NCBI GenBank assembly: GCA_023334545.1
Contig: JAADVB010000011.1
Span: 83,609 to 147,608, forward strand
Direction of reading: 5' to 3'
From: Salisapilia sapeloensis
Taxonomy: Eukaryota > Oomycota > Peronosporomycetes > Peronosporales > Salisapiliaceae
DNA: 64,000 nucleotides
The notes under the pieces were generated by a model. The model ran no database searches, was not told the DNA's origin, and was given only the letters and a program-made list of their open reading frames with translations. This document shows, piece after piece, positions 1-10,918 of this stretch. Numbering within the stretch: position 1 is the first letter of the stretch; each line of letters begins with the position of its first letter. Position numbers and translations under genes: made by a program.

Positions 1-1269
1 ACAGGAACGCATGCAAATTGTAGAAGAGAAGCTGATGCAGCAGTATCGGTGAATAGCTTTTTAAAAAAAGTTACTACAGCTACAGTCTAACGGTAACTTG
101 GTAGCGAAAGCTGCGATGATCTTCGTGTCGATATATCGAAGAAGAGGCAAGCTCTCATTTTGAGCGACCGTGATAAGCAGCTAGAGGAGCGCAAGGCTAT
201 ACTAGAACACGAAGTATATTCCGTGATTATGTTAGCAAAATCATCAGGTCTAACACAAAGTAGAAAAAGCTAGAGGAGGAGATGGCAAGACTATGGGAAG
301 AAGATCGATTAAAGAAAGAAGAACGAGATCGCCGTGATGTTGCTGAAGCTGAGAAACGGAACACAGAGATGAAGAATATACTAGATCTTCAGGTAAACTT
401 GGTGCAGAAAAGGAGGGACGAAGAAGAGCAAAAGCGACGTGAGGAGGAGCAAGCTCAATTGCGTGAATGGAAGCGACATAAGCAAATGGACATGGAGCTG
501 GAGGAAGATGCAAGACGTAAAGAAATAGCAGTATGACCTTACTTTAAGCTCTTTTCCGATGTATCTGCTCATCAAACTGTAGCGAGCGACGGACGTGAAG
601 CGATTTAATCTTGAACGAAGTGCAGTTGCTCATGCCACCGCTGAAAGAGAGAAGCAGCACGATTTAAACTTGTTGCATGAAGCTATAGCAAGAGAGACCG
701 AAGCGGAACGGCGTGAGCGAGAGCTTCAAGAGAAGTTTAAACAGGAAAAGCTCGAGTACCAACGCATGTTAAAGAGCCAAATGGAAATTGAAGCTGAGGA
801 TACCTCGCACTTGGATAAAATTCGACAAGCGATGGAAGAATCTGTTTGGGCGAAGCGTGATGCTCAGCATAATGCAGAGGCAGCGGCTCGAGAGGAATTA
901 TTGCGCCGAGTGTTAGAGTCTCGAGAGGAACAGATGAAGCGCAAGAAGGAAGAAGCAGAGCGACGGACATCAGAGGATCGCAAGTACATGGAAGCGTTAG
1001 AGCGCGAATCGGAAGAAGCTTTGCAACGAGAGTTGCGAGAGCAGGAAAGTCGAAAGGAGCAGATGAAGAAGGCGCAGATGGATCTGTTGCAGCAAAAGCA
1101 GGAGAAGGCAAAAAAGTTGGAGCATCTGGAACAAGCGAATTTCTTGGAATTGAAGCGGATGCAGCTAGCGGAGAAACGGCATAAAGAGCGCGTGCAACAA
1201 TTGACGAATCAACAGGAACCATCAACAAATTTCCGTCGAAAGGCAGCGCAATGGTACTTTGATGCTTGA
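1..1269 (+). CDS. CFAP53: CFAP53 (CCDC11)-like flagellar protein, 3' part
   Basis: The 5' end lies off the left edge. Four exons are visible: 1-48, 105-213, 264-530 and 583-1269 (stop TGA), separated by introns of 50-56 nt. All joins keep frame. The product is almost entirely charged alpha-helical coiled coil (trichohyalin/plectin-homology type). The stretches EKLMQQYRESCDDLR (across the first intron) and LWEEDRLKKEERDRR closely resemble vertebrate CFAP53. CFAP53 is an inner-lumen protein of axonemal doublet microtubules, so a zoospore flagellar role is inferred. It reads toward the DDRGK1 gene on the other strand, with about 26 nt between stop codons. The main alternative is another trichoplein-type coiled-coil protein. 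Confidence 0.82.
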
Positions 1270-1295
1270 AACCACGTAGGTATGATTGGAATATA

Positions 1296-2347
1296 TCATT
1301 GCATTACACTAGTTCTTGCCTTGTTTTCGAGATGGATGTGTTGAGTGCATACATTGGATAGTTCCACGAGTGACATGCGACCACTTTGACGAATGGATGT
1401 GGCAATGGACTGAATTGCATCCGGAGTCACGCGGATAAAAAGGCCATTGTCGTCGAGGATGCCAGGTAGACGACGGCTTTGTTGAAGATTTTGGAGAAGA
1501 TCTCGTGTCTGGTAGAGCGGGATGTGGCATCCAGCGGCGATATCCTCGATATTGACCTCATCACGGTTCTATAGTCAAAATTCAGATGCAAGCGGCAAAT
1601 GGAAGTGGTTCATCCTTACCGAAATATACTGGAGGATGTCGGATTGTAGTGTCTGAACATCTCGTTGGTCCTTTTCATCCTGAGTGGAGGTTTTCCACAG
1701 ACCCCATCCAATCAACGAGGCACTGTCATTCTGGGAAACTCGCTTCTCAAGCTCTCTTTCGTACTTGTCTTCCGCTTGTCGTTTCACTTGCAATGCCTAG
1801 TGTATAGCAATAAGCATGTAGCTTGGCAGGGTGATTTAGGATCGATGGATACTCGTTGCTGAGCTTCATCTCTTCGTCGTTGTTCCGCTCTCCATGCCTC
1901 GTTTGCCTGTTTCCGGTATAATTAGCATGCTTGATTAAGTGCTTGAGTTCATATGCAGCTCATACACGTCGAATCTCTTCCTTCTCTCGTCGCTTCATCT
2001 CCTTCTTTAACTCTCGTCGTGTCATTTGTCTCCTATTCATGAATTAGCAAAGCCACGACACTCAAATTGTTCATCTATATGTTTACGGTGCATTGCCATC
2101 CTCATTCTGCGGTACATTTCGGCGACGTAGACGCGCTTGCCGGTCTGGATTCTGCTCAGGATGTGGTGGGATGTCTTCATCGTCCACCTTTCAAAAGGTA
2201 TTAGCCTTCAAAATGATATTCATAGCAACGCAAGCTGCTGCACGTTACCTCTTGATGTCGAAAGTATCCACCGGCGTACAAGATCGTGTACAAGATGCTG
2301 CCCAGGCCGCACAAGGAGATGACGAGCAGAAGGGTGTCAAAGCTCAT
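1296..2347 (-). CDS. DDRGK1: DDRGK1/UFBP1-like UFMylation adaptor
   Basis: Six exons on the minus strand: 2347-2249, 2187-2087, 2032-1966, 1906-1853, 1796-1620 and 1568-1296, giving 256 aa. All joins keep frame. The first 25 residues form a hydrophobic signal-anchor (LLLVISLCGLGSILYTILY). A basic helical region follows, with EAWRAEQRRR, a motif also seen in animal DDRGK1. The C-terminus is a winged-helix/PCI-like domain containing LPGILDDNGLFIRVTPDAI, where DDN replaces the DDRGK core. In animals and plants this ER-membrane protein recruits the UFM1 ligase UFL1; that role here is inferred from the family. A further 33-nt intron near 1350 cannot be excluded, because reading through it stays in frame. 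Much of this gene is invisible to simple ORF calling because its exons are short. Confidence 0.85.
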
Positions 2348-3166
2348 TTTGTGTCCAAAGCAGGTGGTTTATGTGCAATTCTAACTTCAAATTCCCATCG
2401 TCATGGCTGAACCAGATTCCAATTCGCCGAGACGGATATCCTAATTCCCCTATTTGTCTGATCTGATGTGGAAACTAATGGCCTTGTTGTGCATTGTGGC
2501 TTCAGGTGGTCGCAAGTAGTGTATGGCATGTGAACGGATCGTAGAAAAAAGTAGATGATGAACAGTTCAGTTTGTCCCTTCCATTTCGCGTCTGATGTGT
2601 CAAAGCCACTGTTAAACAACCATGTGCATTTCGATGGAGTACTTCCGAATGTGCTGCATCATGAATACCATCTCTTTAACTATCCTATACGACACGATCT
2701 GCTACCAAAGCTTTAATTTGAGATATCAAAGGTACATATAGCAAGTAACGCTGCAACATGTCTGTTTGATTATTTATATTGTCTCCTCTGACTCTTTGTG
2801 ATGCCTCAAGTTGAATGATCAAGGTTCCTATACAGGTTACTTCCATGGAGTGATTTAGGTATAAGAGAAGCTGATGAACTAGGTATGCAACACAAACCAA
2901 TAGTTCAGTATGCCCCTTGCCTTCTTATTACTCTCCAGGTTTCTATTTTTGGAATTCTGATCGGGCCAGTACCTGCGGTATACCTTAGGAGTCATCCTCC
3001 GACATGTCCAGGGTATCTGTTCATCTGAATATCATTAACCGTCGGACCAGAGGTCGAGGCACCTGATAACCTTTTTGCTCTCTCTCTTATTATTCAAGTA
3101 TCGCTACCGCAGCGAATACCTCTCCTGCCTGCAAGCAGACTTCGCTTCGATCCACGGGTAGCAAGT
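2348..3166. other. Intergenic, divergent promoter region
   Basis: This stretch lies between the divergent DDRGK1-like and FYVE-protein genes. Only short, unsupported open frames occur on either strand. No repeat, RNA gene or clear motif was recognised. It presumably holds both promoters. Confidence 0.6.
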
Positions 3167-5281
3167 ATGGCCTCACTCTTTCCGTTCGTCGAGAAGAACT
3201 TCAAGCCAACGATTAATGCCACCATCGAGAGAGAACTTCGCTTCCTTGGACAGTCTCGTATCGATGCACTCACGGCGGACTACGATATGGCTCTCGTAAA
3301 AGAGAAAAAGGGTCTACAGGTATACGAACATGATGAAGATGAGCTTCTTACCTTGAAAAGCGTCGTGATCGTACCTGGCCAAGTCTCGGACGTTATGGAA
3401 ATGCTCAAGATGAGTACTTCTCAGGCCCTTCGGGATACCATGGGTGAAATATTCGGCGCTCTGTTTCTCGATGGAAGTGTCCTCCACTCGTCCAAAGATG
3501 GTTCCTTCCGACGAAACGAATGCCTTTCAGTGAATTGGATCGCTCTTCAGTCAGCTAAGCCTCATCTTCCGCACCGCGACTACGTGTTTTTGCAATATGG
3601 AGATTCCTTCCGTCGCAATTCGGACGCTGGACGAGGGCAGCTTACGGGTGCTCTTATCTGGGAATCCATCGAGCTAGACACTTGCGTTCCATTACCTCCC
3701 TCTCAAAACGTTGCTCGACTCAAGTTCCGTCGTTCTGGATTTGTCGTCGAAGAGCTTCCTAACAATGATGAAAGTTGCCGAGTATCTTTCATCTTGTCGG
3801 AGGCTCATCCTGGTAGATTGACTGTCTCGAACGTCACGAAGACTTGGATGCTGAAAATGGTCAGCAGTGTGGTCGAAATGGAAAGCGCGATTGTTGGACG
3901 TGCACTAGCTTCCCAAAATTTGCTCACGAAAAAGCAGTTTACTAAGGACAGTGACATCTGCACGCTGTGCAACAAGTCGTTCTCCGTGTTCCGTCGTAAG
4001 CACCACTGTCGTGTTTGTGGCGAAGTTTGCTGCAGCAAATGCAGTGAGCTGAAAGTTGTCAAGAAGCAAGGATTGTCTAACGAAGTGCGTGTGTGCTGCC
4101 AATGCCGCTCCAGCTCCATGTCTAGTAGTCTACGCTCTTCCAGCAGCAAATCGAGCGTTGATGCTCCATACAAGATGTCAGGATCCGCCTATTCGACTGG
4201 TAGTGCAAGTCAATCCTACTCTTATGATGATAACTCAAGGGAACACCTCCATCACGCAAGTATGGGAAGCTCGTACTCCAGCGACCACGCGCGAGTGAAG
4301 GCACACCCTCCACCGATGCAAGGGCATTCTGTATCGTCGGCATCTTCCAGCAAGATGAGGCAAACACCCGAGGCCTATCACCCCTTGACCAAGTCCAGCG
4401 TTTCAACCTCATCTTCTACTTCCTCTGACATGATCTTACTGAATTCGTCGAAGCATGAATCGTTCGACGACACCTATGGTGACGGCCAGGGTGAATACGA
4501 CCTTGCAGCCGTTGCGGAAGATCGTGCGTCTCAGGAACACCCTCATGTATTTGAAAACACAGGCTTCAGCTATGCGCTGAACTACTCTAGCCGTCAGGAT
4601 TGGCCACGTGCTCCATTGCCATTAAATGAGCCCGCTCGATTGCACAAAGTGAAGGAGTTGCATCTAGCTGATCCCGGCAAGCAGTTCCAGGACATGTGCG
4701 AGTATGTAGCAGCTGAAATGGGATGCTCGATGGCAAGTCTGACGTTTGTCGGTGAAAAATGTGGATTCCTTATGGCCTCCATCGGCGTGGGAAAGAAGGA
4801 AATGTCGCGAGACTTACTACTTGAAGCCCACGTCATCATGGACGAATCTCCAACCATTGTGCTCGATGCGTCGGAAGAGGTTCGCTTTGTCAACAACCCA
4901 GCCGTGAAGAGCGGTCAAATCCGATTCTTTGCTGGATTTCCACTTGTGACGGCAGATGGCTTCATCGTCGGTTCATTAAGCGTGGCGGATCCGTTTGCGC
5001 GAGAGAATTTGGACGGAGAGAAAGTGACCTTCTTGAAAAAGCTTTCGGAAGCAGCTATCAAGGCCGTGGAGCAAAACACGAATGCGCAGATTCAGCAGAG
5101 TCAGGCGCTAACCGTTACTGGGCAAGGAAGCAACATTGTCAACACTGACACCGGGATGCCTCCGCCACCACCATCGCCGGATTACTCTTACGTCGATGCG
5201 CAACAAAGAATGCAGCAGTTACTCCAGACTGCTTACTCAACCCAATGTCAGGTGCGCATGCAAGTGAATCCGCTCATCTAA
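3167..5281 (+). CDS. START-like/FYVE/GAF domain protein
   Basis: Single exon, 704 aa. Residues 1-250 form a START-like lipid-binding fold as seen in oomycete FYVE proteins; this part is recognised by layout and is the least certain. Residues about 262-320 are a FYVE zinc finger with CxxC pairs and the RRKHHCRVCGEVCCSKC core, the signature that binds phosphatidylinositol 3-phosphate on endosomes. A Ser-rich linker follows. Residues about 500-640 match a GAF domain (a GFPLV..DGFIVGSLSV..P segment). A proline cluster precedes the C-terminus. START-FYVE proteins form a large family in Phytophthora and relatives. The likely site is endosomal membrane; the ligand of the GAF domain is unknown. Confidence 0.88.
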   Translation: MASLFPFVEKNFKPTINATIERELRFLGQSRIDALTADYDMALVKEKKGLQVYEHDEDELLTLKSVVIVPGQVSDVMEMLKMSTSQALRDTMGEIFGALFLDGSVLHSSKDGSFRRNECLSVNWIALQSAKPHLPHRDYVFLQYGDSFRRNSDAGRGQLTGALIWESIELDTCVPLPPSQNVARLKFRRSGFVVEELPNNDESCRVSFILSEAHPGRLTVSNVTKTWMLKMVSSVVEMESAIVGRALASQNLLTKKQFTKDSDICTLCNKSFSVFRRKHHCRVCGEVCCSKCSELKVVKKQGLSNEVRVCCQCRSSSMSSSLRSSSSKSSVDAPYKMSGSAYSTGSASQSYSYDDNSREHLHHASMGSSYSSDHARVKAHPPPMQGHSVSSASSSKMRQTPEAYHPLTKSSVSTSSSTSSDMILLNSSKHESFDDTYGDGQGEYDLAAVAEDRASQEHPHVFENTGFSYALNYSSRQDWPRAPLPLNEPARLHKVKELHLADPGKQFQDMCEYVAAEMGCSMASLTFVGEKCGFLMASIGVGKKEMSRDLLLEAHVIMDESPTIVLDASEEVRFVNNPAVKSGQIRFFAGFPLVTADGFIVGSLSVADPFARENLDGEKVTFLKKLSEAAIKAVEQNTNAQIQQSQALTVTGQGSNIVNTDTGMPPPPPSPDYSYVDAQQRMQQLLQTAYSTQCQVRMQVNPLI

Positions 5282-5669
5282 CTCTAGAGACGTTCATGTT
5301 TTCTTTTTGAGTTTGGATTTTGCTTTCAATTAGATGCATATCGGTCCATGAAGGTGATAGTGGACCTCGTAGATATACAAAAATGTATTTGATGATGATC
5401 CTTCAAATTGGTTCACTTTTTTACCTTCATACCTCTTTCGATCTGCTGCGAGGCTGATGCTTATTCTCCACACTTGCAGACGCATAAGAGATGACTAGGA
5501 ATAGTACAGAATGAATTTCGTGGTCAGTAAGGGTGAAGTAGCTGAGGCAAACCGAGTAGAAGCCGGAAGACACGTAACAAGCGGTAGTATCTGGTCTAGT
5601 CAATGCTGCTTATCAAATCGATTTTAAAACCACTATAACGCTAGAGAGCAAGTGCAAAGTAAACACGAT
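5282..5669. other. Intergenic between convergent genes
   Basis: This is the 3' flank of the FYVE gene (+) and of the NDUFA6 gene (-). I see no open frame or repeat worth calling. Confidence 0.6.
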
Positions 5670-6059
5670 TTAGATTTTATCATCGTCGTCGTCATCAATG
5701 CCAGCCAAGAACTTCTCGAGCTCTTCGTCTCCACCAGCAGGTTCCTCCTTCTCCTGTCTGCGAAGTTCGGCACCAGCATTGAGCAACTCGTCCAAGTGAG
5801 CCTTCTGCTTCCACATCATGAGAGTTTCTTCCAACTCCATGTTGGCCTTCTGGATGAGCATGTCGACGACACGCGGGTCATTCACCTCGGCATGCTGACG
5901 GAATAATGCCTGGACATTCAGTCGAGCCTCTCGTGGCTCCACGGGTAGATCATAGAGGGTTAACAAACGAGGGATCTGTTTCGTGACAGCCCGGTACAGG
6001 GCCACCGCCGGACTCGACACGTGGTCCACAGACTTCTTCGCACTCACGCGCAACGCCAT
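5670..6059 (-). CDS. NDUFA6: NADH dehydrogenase alpha subcomplex subunit 6 (LYR protein)
   Basis: Single exon, 129 aa from the ATG at 6059; an in-frame upstream start at 6095 would add 12 residues. The LYR motif (VALYRAVTKQIP) is followed by NDPRVVDMLIQKANMELEET and MMWKQKAH, matching NDUFA6/B14. NDUFA6 binds mitochondrial acyl-carrier protein in the peripheral arm of respiratory complex I. The short Asp-rich tail (IDDDDDDK) is a local feature. Length fits the family. It is convergent with the FYVE gene. Function is confident by motif order; import signals are weak, as is usual for LYR subunits. Confidence 0.9.
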   Translation of the reverse strand: MALRVSAKKSVDHVSSPAVALYRAVTKQIPRLLTLYDLPVEPREARLNVQALFRQHAEVNDPRVVDMLIQKANMELEETLMMWKQKAHLDELLNAGAELRRQEKEEPAGGDEELEKFLAGIDDDDDDKI

Positions 6060-7189
6060 GGCTCCTTGGTTTTGATTTCGGCGGTTCGTGTTCACATATT
6101 TTCGTACCTAGTGGTGTCTACTATTGTCCCAAATGATTCGAGACGATGTGGAGTTTTTCTAGACCACAATATAGTGACATGGTCACAGAAGTCAGGGTTT
6201 TCTGCTAGCCCACGTGTTTGTATCGGAGACTAAGTTACTATGTATCTTGAACGTGCGGGAGCTTGTCGACACTTAATAGGATGCGGTGAGTCTCGGACCC
6301 AGCGTGAGGGCGAGCTCCCTTCTCAATCTGAGCTGCTTTCGATTCTGTCGTGGCTCAATATTTGCAACATAGAAGGGCAAAATAGCCATCAGTCTCAGTT
6401 TAGGGCTGAATAGTAACCTTTTCTAATTACACACAAAATGCCATAGTGATATTTTAGACACGAAAGGAACTTGGCTCACCAAGTTGTGTCTATGGAGAAG
6501 CCATTTCTGAAAAGCTACATTCATTGTAATGATCTTGGCGAATGTTATTTATGGTTATTATCATCTATTTTTTTCGCTACGCAGTATGTTGCTGTGCTTA
6601 TTATAATCCAGATCTACTTTACCGCATTATGTGAATGTGCAACTTGAAGTTTTGTCGTCTACAACTTACTCTTCGTCTTCTTCCTCATCTATAGTAATAT
6701 GCGCATTACATTTGTACTTTCGCGACAGTCTAATCTTTGAAAGAATCCTCCAATTCGCTGGCGTTCTTCTCAATTCTAACTTAGTCGTCTCTGCTTCGTC
6801 CAATATCCATTTCTATCCTGGATAGAAACATCCGCAACGATGTGTAGACGGCAGGATACTTTTTAATCCAGTGCGCTATCCGATTGTAGCATCGTGTCTT
6901 CGATTGCTTTATCGTCAAGTACTAAACTGTCATACTTACTGATATGGTCACCGCTCTCTCCAAGAACGGATAATGTACCCACATGAAATGAAAAGTATAG
7001 TGATCACCTAGGTTACTATCTAAGCCAGACACTCGGATCTTCATCTTGTAAAGATACTACATATCCACATTGAGAAGATAAATATAACTCTAATCTACTC
7101 TTCATTCGTCAGACCTTGTTTATCCATTACTAGCCGAGTATGCAAATAGAAAGTGTATTGCAAGTCCGATTTCGATCTTTATTCTCGTT
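6060..7189. other. Intergenic; possible small spliced gene on minus strand
   Basis: Most of this 1.1 kb has no supported gene. On the minus strand, a frame from about 6812 down to a stop near 6690 reads as a basic peptide with an acidic end (LELRRTPANWRILSKIRLSR ... DEEEDEE). It follows a usable acceptor (ggatag), with a strong donor (gtaagt) about 120 nt upstream near 6940. That could be the last exon of a small gene, but no family was recognised. Confidence 0.3.
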
Positions 7190-10100
7190 CTATGCATCCA
7201 TCGACACGGGTGACTCCGATCTCCTATCCGATGACGATGAATCCTTCACGTCCTCCGACTCGTCACTTTCCTCCTTCTTGTCTTTTGTACTCGTCGTTGG
7301 CTGCCTCGATATCGTCACCTCCACTTTCTCCAACTGATCACTCAAACTCTGCTGCAGTTTCTTCATCTCATCTCGGAACGTCTCGCTGTCTCGCATCAAC
7401 TTGCCGCCATTCTCGACAAACGACGACAACGGCGTGCCTTCATCCGTCATCGTCAAATCATGACTCTGCGCTCGGTCCTTGGACGCACGAACGCCGCCAA
7501 ACGATGGTCGAGGCTGGAACGACGGCTCATCGTAGCTATGATTCCGCACGCGCTCTTCTTCCGACACCTTGGGGACTTTCGGAAGACTCTCAATCTTCTC
7601 CTTCGCGAGCTCATGCACATCCGCCGGCGCCTTCTCCTCTTCTGCACTAGCCTCTTGCTCCGATTCGGAGAATTGCTGTCCTTGACTCACTTCCTGCGTC
7701 TCCGTCTCCTTCGTCTGAGAGGTCTGAGACGCACTCGGTGACGACTGAGGACGTAGTTCCGACACGAGATGCGGTACTTGGACGAGCGCATCCGGGTCTT
7801 CGCAGTAGTACGTAAAGTCCTTAAACGTCGGGTCTTGCACTGGTGGCGTAGACCCTTGCATCCGACTGCCAACAAGAGACAAGAAACCCTTCGAGCGATT
7901 AGCTGAACGTTCCGTCGGTGACTGCACTTCCCGATGGACATCCAAATCCGTGAACTCTGCATCGACATACTGGACATCGACCGACGAATTCAGCTTGGGT
8001 TTCCATGGTGGCGTCGCTTTCTTTAGTAGCAACTTATCCCAGTCGACGCTCTTAAAGTACGGATGCGACAGAATGTCACTGATGTTCGTACCCAGTCTCT
8101 TCGTCGGGTCTTTCTGTAAAAAGTTATGCAGAATGTCCTTCAAGTCAGAAGACAGCTCTGGTTTATCTGGGAATTGCAGTGGTTCCTTTTGAATGCGACT
8201 GTACATCTTCTCAATGTTATGATCATAGAACGGAGACTTGCCGACGCTCATTTCGTACAACAAGATACCGAGACTCCACCAGTCCGCTGCTTTGCCGTAC
8301 GACCGCTTGGCCTTTGGGAGCAAGAGCTCGGGTGCAGTGTACTGGGGAGACCCCGCCATGGTCTTGGCGCCACGAAAGTCCGACACGTGCAGCTTGGCTA
8401 AACCAAAGTCGACGAGTGCGATGTGCCCGTCGGCATCGATCATCACATTCTCTGGCTTAATGTCTCGGTACAAGATATCATGCTGATGCAAGTGGTGGAT
8501 GGCGAGGACGAGTTCGGCCGTGTAAAAGTGCGCTCGATCCGACGGGATGCGACAGGATGCACCTTTGCTCATGTGGTGGAAGAGGTCCCCACCGCTATAG
8601 TAGCTCATACCTAAAAAGAGTTTCGTGCGCGACTGGAAAGCGATGCGTAGACCAGCAATGAACGGATGGTGGACGTTCTGCGCCACACGCATCTCCGTGA
8701 AGGAGCTTTCAATGTCGTACTTGGTCATTTTGCCCTTCTCCAAGATCTTGAGCGCGTAGATCTGACCGTCGCTCTTTTTTACGGCGTTCACGACCGTACC
8801 AAAGCCTCCCTTGCCAATCACATTGTACACGGTAAAGTCCTTGAGAGAAATCGACAGCGATCGAGTGGATCGGAAGGCGGCGTCCGACATCTCGCTGTAC
8901 GGATTGCGCGCATCTAACGGCCGCCACGTGCCCGTCGCCATCTTCTGATCGACATCGACACGAAGACGGAGGATACGTCCGTACGGTCCAAGGCGAATGC
9001 GATGGCTGAAGGGATGGTAGACGGTCGTGCCAGTGAGTTTGCTCTTCACCTTTTCATGTCCTTTGACAAAGATCTGCTTTCCCTCTGCGTCCTTCGTCAC
9101 GTCGTTCACGGAGAACTCTAAAAGCTCAAAGTTTTGCGTAAAAGCGCCGAGGAAATGCATCAAACCTTCTCGACCAAAGTAGTCGCCTGTGAATTGCATC
9201 GCTTTCGGGTAATTCGACGTGAAGACGAGATCTTTGTTAAAGTAAGCAAAGAGCTCGTACAGAGCAGACTTGTCGCCGTTCATCAGACGCTTGTACACGT
9301 CATAAGCAGTCGTCGTGCGCATGTCTGGCTTAGCGTCGTAGCGATACCGGTTGTAGAGCGGTTTGCTGTTATTCCGCATGTTGCTCGCATCGACACCGGC
9401 TTCGAGGAAGTAAACCCACGCGAGCTGGTCCACTTCCGTAGGGACAGAACAGTGGAAGACCTTGCCTTCGGTTGTTTCGAAGCGAAAGTCAAAGGCATTG
9501 CTACTACGTTGCTCTTCCTTCTTGACACTCGCGACGTTCACGCGTCCTTTAAGATGACTCCGGTTCTGTGCGTCCACCTTGTGTTCATAATCTACGTCTA
9601 CGATAAGTACAAGATAGATCGAGGTAGTCCAAGAAGCTTACAGGAAAGAAGATTGCCTTCCAACGTGAAGAACCTCGCTTTCCAATTACGCACGAGGTGT
9701 CCTCGCTTCGTCACGTAGCCTTCCCACTCGACGATCGGGAGATCAAATGCCTCCAACGCGTTTTCGTCGCTGCTCGTGGGTGTGCTCGTGCCGTCCTTGT
9801 CATGACGTGCTTGTCGCTGACTGTTGCGGGCACTCTGATGTCCGTTCGTAGAGTTTCTAGCGGACAATTGGCGTAATGAATTCACGAAAGCGTTGCCACG
9901 TTGTCCGAACTGTGGCTTGTTCTTCTGTCCGAAGCGCCCACTGAACGAATTCGTTCGTTTATGCGCGTTTTGCTTGGCCTGACTCGCAGGTGAGTTCGGA
10001 CTGATTTTGCCCAAACTGACCGTCGACCGCTGCTTTGCACTTTCATCTTCTTCCGAGGGAGACGGTAGCGACGTAAATTTCTTTTCGTTTTCAGCCTTCT

Positions 10101-10302
10101 GCGCGTCTTGCTTGGCCATGGTGCTCAAGGACGTCGCGGACGCTGACGTAGGAAAATTAGGCGCCTCGTTTAACTTTTTGTGCGCAACGTGGCCCTGCTG
10201 GTCGACGGCTCCACTGCTTTCGACGCGCCGCATGCCATTTTCAGGGTCTTTCGGGTCTTCCTCTCGGCTAATTTCGGCACCCATGTTCGTGGTCGGTCGC
10301 AA
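7190..10302 (-). CDS. PH / NTF2-like (SnoaL) / AGC protein kinase
   Basis: Two exons, 10302-9642 and 9591-7190, split by a 50-nt intron inside the PH domain. The join restores EGNLLSYYEHKVDAQNRS. Length is 1,020 aa, or 1,014 aa from the second ATG at 10284, which gives MGAEIS, an N-myristoylation pattern. Domains in order: Ser/Lys-rich N-terminus; PH domain about 200-300; SnoaL/NTF2-like fold about 310-440; AGC kinase about 470-740. Kinase motifs are GKGGFGTV, catalytic Lys in YALKILEKGK, YRDIKPEN, VDFGLAK, and SPQYTAPE. An AGC tail with a FKDFTYY hydrophobic-motif candidate follows, then an acidic C-terminus. It is active by motif and probably acts at membranes through PH and/or lipid. It is divergent from the small gene at 10595. 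Confidence 0.9.
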
Positions 10303-10594
10303 GAGTTCGGTGCACGGAAGAAAGGAAGAGAGTGGGTGTACGAATTATATGTGAGAGACGTAGCGAGAATAAATGTGTGACTTTGTAGAGCAAAGGCAGG
10401 TGGTCTCGGTGACGTATCGTAAATCCTTTTGCTTGCTCACGATGATCGATTACACGCCCCCAGTCCGGAGCTCGAGGAACGGTCTAACGTTATGCTACTG
10501 CAGGTGCACACGTCTTTTCTGCCAATCATGCGCTCGTTTTTCGATTTTCGACCAATACAACACAGACTAAGATCCAGTCTGCACACTACGAGGC
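10303..10594. promoter_or_regulatory. Shared divergent promoter region
   Basis: About 290 bp separates the starts of the AGC kinase (-) and the small membrane protein (+), so both promoters must lie here or overlap the 5' ends. No specific motif is assigned. Confidence 0.5.
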
Positions 10595-10918
10595 ATGTCG
10601 AAGCGATCGTATTTTGTTGGTGCCGCGCTCGCTGGTATTGCCGGCACGTCTCTCGCGAGCGTGTCCGTACTCATGTATATCAGGTTTGCCGATCCGCAAG
10701 AGTTTGCGGACGGAACGATCCGAGCTTCCAATCCGGAAGTCACGGACGCTTTTAATCGCAAATGGGGCGTCTACGGCACGGGCATCTTTGACTCGATCCC
10801 ACAATCGATTAAAGACTTTTTCGTGATCCCGGACATGGCGGAGAAAATCAAGGAACAGAACCGCAAGCGGGAGCAACAGATACAACAAACGATTGAAGAT
10901 CTTCGACCCAAGAAATAA
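10595..10918 (+). CDS. Small single-pass membrane protein, unknown function
   Basis: A 107-aa protein in one exon with a clear ATG. Residues 6-30 are hydrophobic and small-residue-rich (FVGAALAGIAGTSLASVSVLM), a transmembrane segment or mitochondrial inner-membrane anchor. The rest is soluble, with a short charged helix near the end (EKIKEQNRKREQQIQQ). The size and N-terminal anchor look like a mitochondrial accessory or assembly factor, but I do not recognise the family. Its codon use resembles its neighbours, and it probably shares a promoter region with the AGC kinase gene. Confidence 0.65.
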   Translation: MSKRSYFVGAALAGIAGTSLASVSVLMYIRFADPQEFADGTIRASNPEVTDAFNRKWGVYGTGIFDSIPQSIKDFFVIPDMAEKIKEQNRKREQQIQQTIEDLRPKK

